Positions 1 through 8,309 of a DNA stretch of 64,000 bases are shown piece by piece (position 1 is the first letter of the stretch; each line of letters opens with the position of its first letter). This DNA comes from Iodidimonas nitroreducens. GTDB lineage: Bacteria > Pseudomonadota > Alphaproteobacteria > Sphingomonadales > Rhodothalassiaceae. The notes under the pieces are model-generated. The model saw only the letters and a program-made list of their open reading frames with translations, was not told where the DNA came from and made no database searches. The translations under genes and the position numbers were made by a program. The stretch spans positions 1-64,000 of the forward strand of contig BAYV01000005.1 of the NCBI GenBank assembly GCA_000710935.1. The letters are read 5' to 3'.

Positions 1-336
1 TTTTAAACCCCCTTAATTACAGGGGGGATTACCCCCGCACAAGCTTCTTTCGTATGCGCGCATGATGCCTCAGGAGAGCAACGCTCTGTCTAGGCGTGAA
101 TCGAAAATACTCGATACGTCAAACATATCTTTTATTGCCAAGCTGAATAATGTCCAGAACCTGTATCTGGCATCCAAAAATAGTCTCCACATATTCATGA
201 TCAAATAGATGTGAAGCGTGCGCTGACGGCGTTGACGGGCGTTGGGAGTAGATTAAAACGAATATGTCGACAGTTTTGCAGCCATTAAGATGGTGCGTGG
301 CCATGAACACAAACTTCAAAAATAAAATAAATTAGC
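1..336. other. Left-edge non-coding stretch with a GC-rich hairpin
   Basis: I recognise no gene in this stretch. Bases 8-12 (CCCCC) can pair with 22-27 (GGGGGG) around a short AT loop. Read on the minus strand this stem is followed by TTTAAAA, so it could end a minus-strand transcript lying to the left of the window. A 66-codon minus-strand frame at 119-319 shows no recognisable motif and no convincing ribosome site. The promoter of the peptide gene at 337 should lie here, but I could not find a well-spaced -35/-10 pair. Confidence 0.3.
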
Positions 337-507
337 ATGAGAACGCTCAAAACTCTCCTTACAAGCGCTTTTAACTTTGGTGCTGGAAGTCTCGGTCTGG
401 CAAATCAGGCAAATGCTGTCGTAGAAATTGGCACGGATGTAATTATTGTTATCTGCGCGTCGGATGGCACAACAACGATTTGCAACTCCGCAGTTCTTGA
501 CCTTTAG
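337..507 (+). CDS. Small secreted-looking peptide, possible precursor peptide (56 aa)
   Basis: A 56-codon frame runs from ATG at 337 to TAG at 505. The first 27 residues look like a Sec-type signal peptide: basic start (Arg2, Lys5), hydrophobic stretch around residues 7-21, and an Ala-Asn-Ala end at 25-27. The predicted remainder is about 29 residues, rich in Val, Ile and Thr, with Cys40 and Cys49 and an acidic, aliphatic C-terminus. I know no matching family. It lies 68 bp upstream of a large ABC-type permease, with a strong stem-loop between them. That layout resembles bacteriocin or RiPP structural genes placed before their export genes, but this is inference. The ribosome site is weak (no clear GGAG), which lowers confidence that it is translated. 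Confidence 0.45.
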   Translation: MRTLKTLLTSAFNFGAGSLGLANQANAVVEIGTDVIIVICASDGTTTICNSAVLDL

Positions 508-525
508 TCATACTGTAAAATAAAA

Positions 526-552
526 GCTGCGGGTGCTTTTGGCGCCTGCGGC
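526..552 (+). promoter_or_regulatory. 11-bp stem-loop between peptide and permease genes
   Basis: GCTGCGGGTGC (526-536) pairs over its full length with GCGCCTGCGGC (542-552), with three G-T pairs and a five-base loop. No T-run follows, so it is unlikely to be a full intrinsic terminator. It starts 18 bp after the peptide stop and ends 23 bp before the permease start. It could act as an mRNA 3' stabiliser or partial attenuator that lets the short peptide be made in excess of the transporter. Confidence 0.5.
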
Positions 553-575
553 CCCAGATAAAGGCCAAGATTGAA

Positions 576-3047
576 ATGGTGCTTAACAGCCTGATCCTCC
601 GCCAGACATTTCGCCAACTGAAACAGTTCGATATCAGCCGGACAATCGGTCTTGGCGGGCTTCTCATCGGCGTGTTCGCGCTCGGTCTGTCCCTTTTGCT
701 TTATAGTCATGAAACCGGTTATGAGGATTGGCTGGAAAATCCTGATCGCATTTTTCGGGTGGAGATTGATTTAACGAACCTTAATGGGGGCGGGGAGGAT
801 ATTATTCTCCCAACATCGCCGCCGGCTTTAGCAAACGCACTTCAATCCAACATTAGAGGCGTGCGGCACGTTACCAGATTGGTTTCCCTCCCGAAAAACC
901 TTCATTACGCTCCGCCAAATGAAGACATCACCGTAACCGCACAGTTTTTGGACGAGACCTTTTTCGAGGTGTTTCCATTTCCCGTGATCGCGGGGTCCGC
1001 GCAAGAGGCGCTGGCAGACCCAATGCGTGCCATCATGACACAAGACGAGGCGTTGCGCGTTTTTGGATCCACCGATGTCGTCGGGCGGACCATCGAAGTG
1101 GATAACGGCGTGGTTCTCACTGTGGGCGCCGTTCTGGCAGACCTGCCAACAAATACGCATTTCCGGTTTCGGGGCCTGCTGTTACCCATAACCTCGCCAC
1201 TATCCGGATTTGCAGGGACAGGCGACGACAACTGGTTGACAAATAATGCTCTGACTTATGTGGAAACCCATGGCAGGCATTCAAAAGCATCTCTCGAACA
1301 GGAAACAGCCGAGATCCTGAAGCGCCTAAGTCCACTTGCAAAATTTGGCGGGCCGGGAGATTCAAACTATCCTCGGGTTCGTGTCCTTCCTGTTAACAGC
1401 CTTCATTTGCATCCGGAATCCGGCCGTATTGCACCAGATGGAATGAAGGACTATGGGAACGGTGATCTGGTGAAATCCTTCCTGTATATATCTGTTATGC
1501 TTATTTTTATCTGTTTATTCAATATGACGAATATTGAAATTTCCAAAATTGGAAGTCGAGAAAAAAGCTTCTATATCCATAAGATCTATGGTGCTAAATT
1601 TTCAGATATTTTTATAAATATCTTTACTGAAATTTTTGCTTTGATGATCATCATATCGACAATAGCAGCAGCGTTTATATATTTTTCGGTTCCATTCCTG
1701 GAAAAATTAACCCTAATAAAATTAGGAGAAATAAATACAAAATATGTTTTTATATTTTTAATGACGACATCATTCATAACTATATACTCAATCATATTGT
1801 CAATTTATGGGGCGCTGAAAACCATTTATATTGGTCAAAAATACAAAATAGGCGTCTTTAAAAAAAATATATTTAATAATCAAATTTTATTATTCATACA
1901 ATTCGTTGTTATTTTCTTTATCACGATCACATCGATCATACATTATAATGATTACATCAGAATACTAAAATTTGATCGTGGTTTTGATACGTCACAAATA
2001 TTCCGTATCGATTTCAACACTAAAGAAACCGTCTCGGAGGATATATTGCGCAACGCGGTTGTCAATCAATCGGGCCTGTATCTGACCAGTTCTTCTCCGT
2101 CCATTCCCGGAAAGCTGGAGTCAGCGACACCAATCGGACTTGGGCATATCAAGACGTTTGAAGATCTGATGTTCAATGCCTCCGAAATTTCGGTCGCAGA
2201 GCATTTTGACACAGTTTTTGACATTGATGTTATCGCCGGAAGATGGTTTTCCGCTGAACGATCGCTTGATTTCTACAAGACTGATGATCAGTCCGGCGCA
2301 ATCCGATCTGTTGTCATTACCCGCTCGACGGTCGAAAAACTTGGGCTCGAAACCCCTGAAAAGGCACTGGGAGAAATCATAACGTTTTTCGATATTGCTT
2401 CGGGACTCACGCCCCTGCGTATCATCGGTGTCGTGGATAATCTCTATTTTGGGGATTTAAATGCGGAGAGATTCTATTTTTTCGTGATGCCCGATAAATT
2501 TAAAAATAAATCTTACTATATTAAAACCGATCATTCTTTGGATATACCTGAATTTAAAAATACTGTCATACAGCGCTTGCCGTCATTTAAGGATATTGAA
2601 GAAATAAGCATCAATACGCTGAAATTTCATTATAACCAAATGCAAAGCGAAAAAAAGAACAATATAGAAATTGTCATAATTTCCACAGTGATGTTCATGC
2701 TCGTTGCAGTAACAGGATTATTTTCAATGATTTATCGGTCAATGATTAAATCCATTAAGGAAATATGCATCAGGCGTCTTATGGGTGCAGATGTTTTTTC
2801 TGTTACTTTATTTATTATAAGAAAATATATTTATAATATTTTGTTGGCATGTACACTGGGAAGTTTTGCCGCCTATGCATGGAACGCTAACTGGTTAAAT
2901 GAACGTATTGATAGCGTAGATATAAGTATTACACATTTTATGACATCTTATTTAATTGTAATAATATCCTGCATTTCAGTATTTTCTGTTATATATACAA
3001 TTATATCAAATATCTCTGTTTTAAAAACTTTAAATATTAACGAATGA
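576..3047 (+). CDS. MacB/FtsX-type ABC transporter permease, two-module form (823 aa)
   Basis: This is an integral membrane protein of the MacB/FtsX permease class. One membrane segment at about residues 24-43 is followed by a periplasmic domain to about 297. Three segments (about 299-320, 345-372, 389-412) follow, then a second copy of the same plan: segment at about 434-456, periplasmic domain to about 694, and three segments to about 815. Such permeases use an ATPase partner to drive export or mechanotransmission at the outer membrane. No ATPase gene lies in the window. The gene alternates between ordinary composition (line 1081-1140, 38 of 60 G/C) and very AT-rich membrane-segment codons (1681-1740, 16 of 60), unlike neighbouring genes, which suggests transfer. 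It probably shares an operon with the peptide gene before it and the secreted protein 23 bp after it. Substrate unknown. Confidence 0.8.
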   Translation: MVLNSLILRQTFRQLKQFDISRTIGLGGLLIGVFALGLSLLLYSHETGYEDWLENPDRIFRVEIDLTNLNGGGEDIILPTSPPALANALQSNIRGVRHVTRLVSLPKNLHYAPPNEDITVTAQFLDETFFEVFPFPVIAGSAQEALADPMRAIMTQDEALRVFGSTDVVGRTIEVDNGVVLTVGAVLADLPTNTHFRFRGLLLPITSPLSGFAGTGDDNWLTNNALTYVETHGRHSKASLEQETAEILKRLSPLAKFGGPGDSNYPRVRVLPVNSLHLHPESGRIAPDGMKDYGNGDLVKSFLYISVMLIFICLFNMTNIEISKIGSREKSFYIHKIYGAKFSDIFINIFTEIFALMIIISTIAAAFIYFSVPFLEKLTLIKLGEINTKYVFIFLMTTSFITIYSIILSIYGALKTIYIGQKYKIGVFKKNIFNNQILLFIQFVVIFFITITSIIHYNDYIRILKFDRGFDTSQIFRIDFNTKETVSEDILRNAVVNQSGLYLTSSSPSIPGKLESATPIGLGHIKTFEDLMFNASEISVAEHFDTVFDIDVIAGRWFSAERSLDFYKTDDQSGAIRSVVITRSTVEKLGLETPEKALGEIITFFDIASGLTPLRIIGVVDNLYFGDLNAERFYFFVMPDKFKNKSYYIKTDHSLDIPEFKNTVIQRLPSFKDIEEISINTLKFHYNQMQSEKKNNIEIVIISTVMFMLVAVTGLFSMIYRSMIKSIKEICIRRLMGADVFSVTLFIIRKYIYNILLACTLGSFAAYAWNANWLNERIDSVDISITHFMTSYLIVIISCISVFSVIYTIISNISVLKTLNINE

Positions 3048-3070
3048 TAACATCAAAAAAGGAATAGCTA

Positions 3071-3475
3071 ATGCGTGAAGCATTTAAAGTTCTGTTTTGT
3101 TCGGCGCTTCTTTCAATTTACGCCTTTACTAGCAATGCCCAGCAAGAAGATCACCAGCCAAACGGGTTAGCAGGCATTTGGGGTGGAGAAATGCGCCTAG
3201 GCGGCAACGCGCTCGATATAAACATTGAATTTGAGGTCAATGACACGGGTGCCTATGAGGCGCACATCGTCAGTGAAGGCGATGGTCAGTCTACACCCAT
3301 CACGAATGTCGTTTTCAATCCGCCATCCGTCATCTTTCAGCTTAATACGTCCGGCTTGCCACTGAAATTCGATGGTGAACTGACAGGAAAAACCCTTCAA
3401 GGGCCTCTGTCAGTCGAAATGTTGGATAAAGTCATTGGTGAACTCGTCCTCAGAAAGAAGCCCGAGGCCCAATGA
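3071..3475 (+). CDS. Small exported beta-rich protein of unknown function (134 aa)
   Basis: A signal peptide is clear: basic start, hydrophobic residues 8-20, and an Asn-Ala-Gln site near 23-24. The mature part of about 110 residues alternates polar and hydrophobic residues as a small beta barrel would. It has the pattern Gly-x-Trp-x-Gly near its start and a Gly-x-Leu-x-Gly-x-x-Leu-x-Gly element near its end. This resembles the small beta-rich N-terminal domain found before some secreted alpha/beta hydrolases, but the hydrolase is absent here. The start has a good AAGGA site. It follows the permease by 23 bp, so co-transcription is likely. Function unknown; it may be a periplasmic partner or immunity factor of the permease system. 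Confidence 0.65.
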   Translation: MREAFKVLFCSALLSIYAFTSNAQQEDHQPNGLAGIWGGEMRLGGNALDINIEFEVNDTGAYEAHIVSEGDGQSTPITNVVFNPPSVIFQLNTSGLPLKFDGELTGKTLQGPLSVEMLDKVIGELVLRKKPEAQ

Positions 3476-3480
3476 AGTCC

Positions 3481-3587
3481 TTAGAGCATTTTCCGATCAA
3501 AGTGGATCGGATCAAATGCTCTAAATATCTGTTTGAACGCGATTTCCTGGCCGCGTCGTGACCCCACTCCGCTCGAAATCGCTCTAG
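3481..3587. repeat. Alphaproteobacterial-type dispersed palindromic element
   Basis: TTAGAGCATTT at 3481-3491 is inverted as AAATGCTCTAA at 3514-3524, with an inner CGATC/GATCG pair. A second partial palindrome follows (GCGATTTC near 3540, GAAATCGC near 3575, ending CTCTAG at 3587). The AGAGCATTTT...AAATGCTCT signature is common in intergenic repeats of alphaproteobacteria. It sits 5 bp after the last gene of the peptide/permease cassette and could also act as its transcription terminator. Confidence 0.6.
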
Positions 3588-3787
3588 CTGCCCTGCCAGA
3601 ATCAGACCGAACAATTCGGGACAAGTGTTTTCAAAATTGGGCAAAAATACAATCCTGACCTATAGCCCGTAGTCGGTTTTCTGCCGTCATATTGAAAAGT
3701 GCCCTGCGCACACCGCGCCCCTTCCTGGCCTTGTAGGCGCCTGCGCGCAGACCATGCGGCCTCATTTCATCACAGATTTTCATTGCA

Positions 3788-3806
3788 AATAAGAATCGTT
3801 CGCATT
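3788..3806 (+). promoter_or_regulatory. Putative Fur box before the haem uptake operon
   Basis: AATAAGAATCGTTCGCATT is a 9-1-9 imperfect palindrome with six of nine symmetric positions and the GAAT core typical of classical Fur boxes. It lies about 150 bp upstream of a haem receptor operon, where iron repression by Fur is expected. In this 480-bp gap I see only this box and the palindromic element at 3481-3587; bases 3600-3780 hold nothing I recognise. A rival reading is a site for another Fur-family regulator such as Irr. Confidence 0.6.
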
Positions 3807-3955
3807 ATTAAAAGCAGATCGCCGGGTGCGTTGATCAAAGCCGCCCGGCATCATGCTCAGCCAGCCGCCGCGATGGTCTGCTCGATGGTCTGCCAGCCAA
3901 GCCTCAACAGTTTTGAACCGCTGCTCAAGAGCGGGCTTGGAAGGGAGAACGGGCT

Positions 3956-6109
3956 ATGGGGATCAGGCATCTATCAAAACAATTAAGGCCGGCTGGCGCG
4001 TGCGTGGCTTTGGGCACCTGCTTGCTCATCAATGAGGCCATGGCAGATGAAACGTCAGGAACTGACGAGAGCCAAAGGACCGCCCGGCTGACCAGCATGG
4101 CCGCCCATGAAGGCATCGAGGAAATCACCGTCACGGCCACCCGCACAGAACGGCCGATCTTTACCACCCCATTTTCGGTTTCGGTGATTGATGGCAGTGA
4201 CATCCAGCTGTTTCAGCCCTTCAGCTATGCCGATGTGTTTGAAGGCACCCCCGGTCTTGCCATTCAGGGCGGTGCCCGGCGGATTGCCGAAGAACCCTCG
4301 ATTCGCGGCTTTTCCGATCAGCAACTGGTACTGCGCATCGATGGAGCACGGCAGAATTTCGATCTGGCCCATCGGGGCCGGTTTTTTGTCGATCCCGATC
4401 TCGTGCAGCGCATCGAAGTGGTGCGCGGCAGTGCCTCGGCCCTTTATGGCAGCGGGGCCCTCGGCGGCGTGATCTCCCTTGAAACCAAGGGCGCGGATGA
4501 TCTGCTTGCCGCCGGCGATGATCTGGGGGGCCGGGCCAAGCTGGGTTATCAGGGGAATGGCAATGAATTTCTCGCATCAGGCGGGCTTTTTGGCCGGTCT
4601 GGCAAGATCGATGCCTTCGCCAATATCATCTATCGCGAGGTTTTCGACGATCTGGAAGATGGCAGTGGCGAAACCATCCTCGATAGCCGTGATCGTCTGC
4701 TGAATGGGCTTTTAAAGCTTGGCATCACCCCTGCCGAGCATCACCGCATCGAAATCACTGCCGAGGTTTTTGACAATGATGGCAATAACCCCACGGCGGC
4801 CGACGATATTTCAAGCCCTTCCACCGTGGTGGATCGCGATAGCACCGAATATGCCCTGCGCAGCCAATACAGCTACGCCGACCCGGATCATCCCTGGCTC
4901 GATTTCGGGGCCAGCGCCTATTATCAAAGCATCGACATCACGGAAGATCGCTTCATCGACGGGCGGCTCGATCAATCCGAATTTGAAAGCTTCGGCATCG
5001 ATCTGCACAATAGCACCCGCCTCATCCCGGCTCGAAATACGAAAATCGCCCTCACTTATGGCTTTGAATTTTTCGAAGACAGCCAATCGGGCACCCGCAA
5101 TGGTGCCGCCCGGATCGAATTTCCCGATGCCGAACGCAGCTTCATCGCAGGCTATGCTCAGGCTGAAATCGATCTGTTTGATGGCATCCTTTCCCTTGTG
5201 CCCGGCATCCGCATCGACAGTTTTGAAATGCGCCCCGAAGGCAATTTTGCCAAACGCACGGAAACCGATGCCTCGCCGCGCTTTTCCATCGGCATCAAAC
5301 CCACCGAATGGCTTTATCTGTGGGGCGGCTGGGCGCAGGCTTTTCGCGCGCCATCTTTAAGCGAGCTGTTCAATGATGGCGTTCATTTCACCATCCCCAA
5401 TGGGCTGGGGCCCAATACTTTAGTCATCAATGAATTCCGCCCAACCCCCCTGCTGGACCCCGAAGATGCTGAAAGTTTTGAAGCCGGGGCGCGGATCAGG
5501 CAGCGGGGGCTTTTCATGGCCAAAGACAGCTTCGAGATCAGCGGCAATTATTTCTCATCCGATATCGATAATTTCGTCGATACCGTGGTTACCTTCATCG
5601 ATCCCGCAAAACCGCCGGTTTTCACGCCACCTTTGGGGCCGATCACCTTTTTTGGCTCTACCACCAATGTCAATATCCGGGCGCGGCTCAGTGGATTTGA
5701 AGGCGAAATAACCTATGACAGCCCCATTTTTTCTGCCTCGGTCAGCGGCTTTACCGTTGATGGCGATAACCGCGATACGGGCTCAGGGCTTGGGTCGATC
5801 CCCCAGGATAGCCTCACCTTCAGCCTGAAGGCCAAGCTCCCCCGATATGGCTGGCAGGTGGGGGGCCGGGCCAGCATCGCCGCTGCGCAAAATGATGTGC
5901 CAGACGGCAGTGTGACCACCGAAAGCTATGAAACGGTTGATCTTTTTGCCAACTGGTCGCCGCAGAGGGGCGTTTTGCCCGCTATGCTGGAAGGCACCGT
6001 GATGACCATCGGGATCGATAATCTGTTTGATGAAACCTTCTCGATCCATCCCACGGTCATTCGCCAACCGGGCCGCAGCGTGCGCCTTACCCTCTCCCGG
6101 CAGTTCTGA
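3956..6109 (+). CDS. TonB-dependent outer-membrane haem receptor (717 aa)
   Basis: This is the outer-membrane gate for haem or haemoproteins, energised by TonB-ExbBD (not in this window). The signal peptide ends near residue 30. A TonB-box-like Glu-Glu-Ile-Thr-Val-Thr-Ala stretch (about 54-60) precedes the plug, which carries the typical Ile-Glu-Val-Val-Arg-Gly and Ser-Ala-Leu-Tyr-Gly-Ser-Gly-Ala-Leu-Gly-Gly runs. The barrel has the haem-receptor FRAP motif (start of Phe-Arg-Ala-Pro-Ser-Leu), then a His in Gly-Val-His-Phe and a degenerate NPNL-like region, as in HmuR/HemR receptors. The protein ends in Phe as expected for barrel assembly. ATG at 3956 has a strong GGAAGGGAG site. It is the first gene of a six-gene operon under a putative Fur box. 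Confidence 0.92.
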   Translation: MGIRHLSKQLRPAGACVALGTCLLINEAMADETSGTDESQRTARLTSMAAHEGIEEITVTATRTERPIFTTPFSVSVIDGSDIQLFQPFSYADVFEGTPGLAIQGGARRIAEEPSIRGFSDQQLVLRIDGARQNFDLAHRGRFFVDPDLVQRIEVVRGSASALYGSGALGGVISLETKGADDLLAAGDDLGGRAKLGYQGNGNEFLASGGLFGRSGKIDAFANIIYREVFDDLEDGSGETILDSRDRLLNGLLKLGITPAEHHRIEITAEVFDNDGNNPTAADDISSPSTVVDRDSTEYALRSQYSYADPDHPWLDFGASAYYQSIDITEDRFIDGRLDQSEFESFGIDLHNSTRLIPARNTKIALTYGFEFFEDSQSGTRNGAARIEFPDAERSFIAGYAQAEIDLFDGILSLVPGIRIDSFEMRPEGNFAKRTETDASPRFSIGIKPTEWLYLWGGWAQAFRAPSLSELFNDGVHFTIPNGLGPNTLVINEFRPTPLLDPEDAESFEAGARIRQRGLFMAKDSFEISGNYFSSDIDNFVDTVVTFIDPAKPPVFTPPLGPITFFGSTTNVNIRARLSGFEGEITYDSPIFSASVSGFTVDGDNRDTGSGLGSIPQDSLTFSLKAKLPRYGWQVGGRASIAAAQNDVPDGSVTTESYETVDLFANWSPQRGVLPAMLEGTVMTIGIDNLFDETFSIHPTVIRQPGRSVRLTLSRQF

Positions 6110-6138
6110 TCAAGACCCTTAATAATAAGGAGCCACAC

Positions 6139-6300
6139 ATGACCTCAAAACCCGCCCGCAAGGATCAGCCGGATCAACCGCCACCGCGCATTGCCAGCGA
6201 CACGCTTTTGCGCGGCGGGCGCGAGATCATCATCATCCACAACAACAGCGAATATCATCTGCGGCTAACGGCACAGGAAAAGCTGATCCTGACCAAATAA
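6139..6300 (+). CDS. hemP: Haem uptake protein HemP/HmuP (53 aa)
   Basis: A 53-residue basic protein. The N-terminal half is Pro-rich and disordered. The C-terminal half carries the family pattern: Leu-Leu-x-Gly-Gly-x-Glu, then Ile-Ile-Ile-His, then Tyr-x-Leu-Arg-x-Thr, ending Lys-Leu-Ile-Leu-Thr-Lys. Family knowledge: HmuP of rhizobia is needed for full expression of the haem receptor gene, while other HemP roles are unclear. It lies 29 bp after the receptor stop, with an AAGGAG site 7 bases before ATG. It is shorter than a 60-codon cut-off and easily missed. Confidence 0.88.
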   Translation: MTSKPARKDQPDQPPPRIASDTLLRGGREIIIIHNNSEYHLRLTAQEKLILTK

Positions 6301-6351
6301 AGCCGCCGCCAAACTGTTCATACCCCCCCCTTATGCCAAGGACAAAATCTG

Positions 6352-7413
6352 ATGGCCACAGCATCCAAAAGTCTGCCACTTGAAGCCGCAACCCATCTCA
6401 AGATGCGCTGGCAAATATTCCAAAGCACGCATCCCAATATCCGCATTCGTCAGGCCGCCCGGGAACTTGGGGCAAGCGAAGCGGAACTGCTGGCAACCGC
6501 AGTGGGTGAAAGCGCGATCCGGCTGGCCGGAGACTGGGGCCAACTGATCAAATCCCTGCCCGCATTGGGCGATATTTTATGCATCACCCGCAATGATCAT
6601 GCGGTGCATGAAAAAACCGGCCGTTTTGGCAAGATATCGATCAGCCCGGGCCATGCACTGGTCGTCAATCGGGCCATCGATCTGCGGATTTTCTTCAGCC
6701 ATTGGCACCATGGCTTTGCCGTCACCGAAACCACCAGAAAAGGGCCGCGCCGCAGCTTGCAATTCTTTGATCTGGCGGGCACATCGGTACACAAAATCTA
6801 TCTGGGTGATACGAGCGATCAAAGGGCCTATGACGATCTGGTTGCCCGCTTTTCTGCCGAAGATCAGCGCACCACCATTGAAACGGCCTCGCCCGCGCCG
6901 ATGCCCCCGGAAATCCCCGACCGGCAGATCAAGGCCCAAAGGCTGCGCCAGCATTGGCTGGCTTTGCAAGATACCCATGATTTCATTGATCTCCTGCGCG
7001 ATTTCGGAGTTCGTCGACAGCAGGCCTTTCGATTGGTTGGCCCCGATCTCGCCTTTCCCCTTGGGGCGGATGCCTTTCGCACGGCCCTAAAAAGCTCTGC
7101 GGCCAGCCAATTGCCGATCATGATTTTCGTCGGCAATAAAGGCTGCATCCAGATTCATAGCGGGCCGATCACCCGGATCGTCGATCACCAAGGCTGGCTC
7201 AATATTCTCGATCCCGGCTTTAATCTCCATGTGCGGGAAGATGCCATCGCCCGCGCCTGGGTGGTCAGAAAACCCACCCGTGATGGCATCGTCACCTCGC
7301 TTGAGCTGTTCGATGCGAAGGATCAGCCGATTCTCTCGATGTTTGGCGAACGCAAACCCGGCGAACAGGAGCGATCAGGCTGGACCGATCTATGCGCGGC
7401 GCTCATTGAATGA
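6352..7413 (+). CDS. hmuS: Haemin-degrading/haem-trafficking factor HmuS (353 aa)
   Basis: A cytoplasmic HemS/ChuS-family protein, which receives haem after import and traffics or degrades it. The length of about 350 residues and the internal duplication fit the family: residues 1-175 and 185-350 each hold a related half, with similar Leu-x-x-x-Gly-Asp-Ile-Leu and Ile-x-x-Gly-Pro/Pro-Gly passages. The N-terminal half begins with the usual Trp-x-x-x-x-x-x-x-Pro-x-x-x-x-Arg-x-x-Ala-Arg-Glu-Leu-Gly motif. AAGGA lies 9 bases before the ATG. It follows hemP by 51 bp and overlaps or abuts hmuT, so it is co-transcribed with the import genes. Confidence 0.9.
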   Translation: MATASKSLPLEAATHLKMRWQIFQSTHPNIRIRQAARELGASEAELLATAVGESAIRLAGDWGQLIKSLPALGDILCITRNDHAVHEKTGRFGKISISPGHALVVNRAIDLRIFFSHWHHGFAVTETTRKGPRRSLQFFDLAGTSVHKIYLGDTSDQRAYDDLVARFSAEDQRTTIETASPAPMPPEIPDRQIKAQRLRQHWLALQDTHDFIDLLRDFGVRRQQAFRLVGPDLAFPLGADAFRTALKSSAASQLPIMIFVGNKGCIQIHSGPITRIVDHQGWLNILDPGFNLHVREDAIARAWVVRKPTRDGIVTSLELFDAKDQPILSMFGERKPGEQERSGWTDLCAALIE

Positions 7414-7424
7414 GGTGGGGCACA

Positions 7425-8309
7425 ATGAAAAAAGCGCGCTTTGGTTTTGGCATCGCCCTTCATTTGATGGCCTCCATGGCCCTTCTCGCCCCACCGGCCT
7501 TGGCCTGCAACAGTGAAGGCCAAAGGGTGATCGCTTTGGGGGGCGCGGTCACCGAAATCGTTTATGCCCTTGGTGCGGGGGATCGCCTCGTGGCTGTGGA
7601 TAGCACCTCGCGCTATCCACAAGCTGCCACCAAATTGCCCGATGTCGGCTATTATCGGCAGCTTGGGGCCGAAGGGTTGTTATCTTTAGCCCCCGATCTG
7701 ATCCTTGCCGATCCCGGGGCTGGCCCGCCCGTTGTTTTACAGCAGGTGGAAAGCACGGGTGTCTGTATCAAAAGGATCGCCGAAGCCAAAGGGGCCGCTT
7801 CGATCGGCGCACGGGTCCGCGATATTGCCAAAGCCTTAAAGCGCGAAGACGCCGGGCGCATCCTTGCCGATCATCTGGATGCCCGGTTTGTCGCCATCCA
7901 GAAATCCCACGCCGCCATCGGTACAAAACCCCGGGTTTTATTCCTGCTATCGGTTGCAGCGGGGGCCCCGGTGGCGGCAGGCCGAAACACCCATGCCGAT
8001 GAGATCATCCGCATGGCGGGCGCAGACAATGCCGTTTCCTTTGAAGGCTATAAACCGCTTTCGCCCGAAGCCACTGCCGCCGCCGTCCCTGGTGCCCTTT
8101 TGATGATGAGCCATGCCGTGACAGAAGCGGGCGGCAAAGACACCATCCTGACTCTACCATCTATCCGCTTTACCCCTGCCGGGCGCAATGGCCAGTTGAT
8201 TGCCATGGATGGGCTTTTGCTGCTTGGGTTCGGGCCGCGCACCCCCGATGCCATCACCACCCTCATGGATCGACTGCACGGGGCCCGTCATCAGCCTGCA
8301 GCGCCATGA
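7425..8309 (+). CDS. hmuT: Periplasmic haem-binding protein of the HmuTUV importer (294 aa)
   Basis: The substrate-binding subunit that takes haem from the receptor and delivers it to the HmuUV permease/ATPase. A signal peptide covers about residues 1-27 with an Ala-Leu-Ala-Cys end, so a lipoprotein is possible. The class III binding-protein fold is indicated by the Thr-Glu-Ile-Val-Tyr-Ala-Leu-Gly start and the Gly-Tyr-Tyr-Arg-Gln-Leu-x-x-Glu-Gly-Leu-Leu-Ser-Leu element typical of HmuT. ATG at 7425 is chosen over an in-frame ATG at 7410 because GAGGTGGGG lies just before it. The stop overlaps the first ATG of hmuU. Confidence 0.9.
   Translation: MKKARFGFGIALHLMASMALLAPPALACNSEGQRVIALGGAVTEIVYALGAGDRLVAVDSTSRYPQAATKLPDVGYYRQLGAEGLLSLAPDLILADPGAGPPVVLQQVESTGVCIKRIAEAKGAASIGARVRDIAKALKREDAGRILADHLDARFVAIQKSHAAIGTKPRVLFLLSVAAGAPVAAGRNTHADEIIRMAGADNAVSFEGYKPLSPEATAAAVPGALLMMSHAVTEAGGKDTILTLPSIRFTPAGRNGQLIAMDGLLLLGFGPRTPDAITTLMDRLHGARHQPAAP

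Noticed and set aside
119-319. 66-codon minus-strand frame at the left edge
   Set aside because: No family motif, no clear ribosome site, and it opposes the likely promoter region of the peptide gene.
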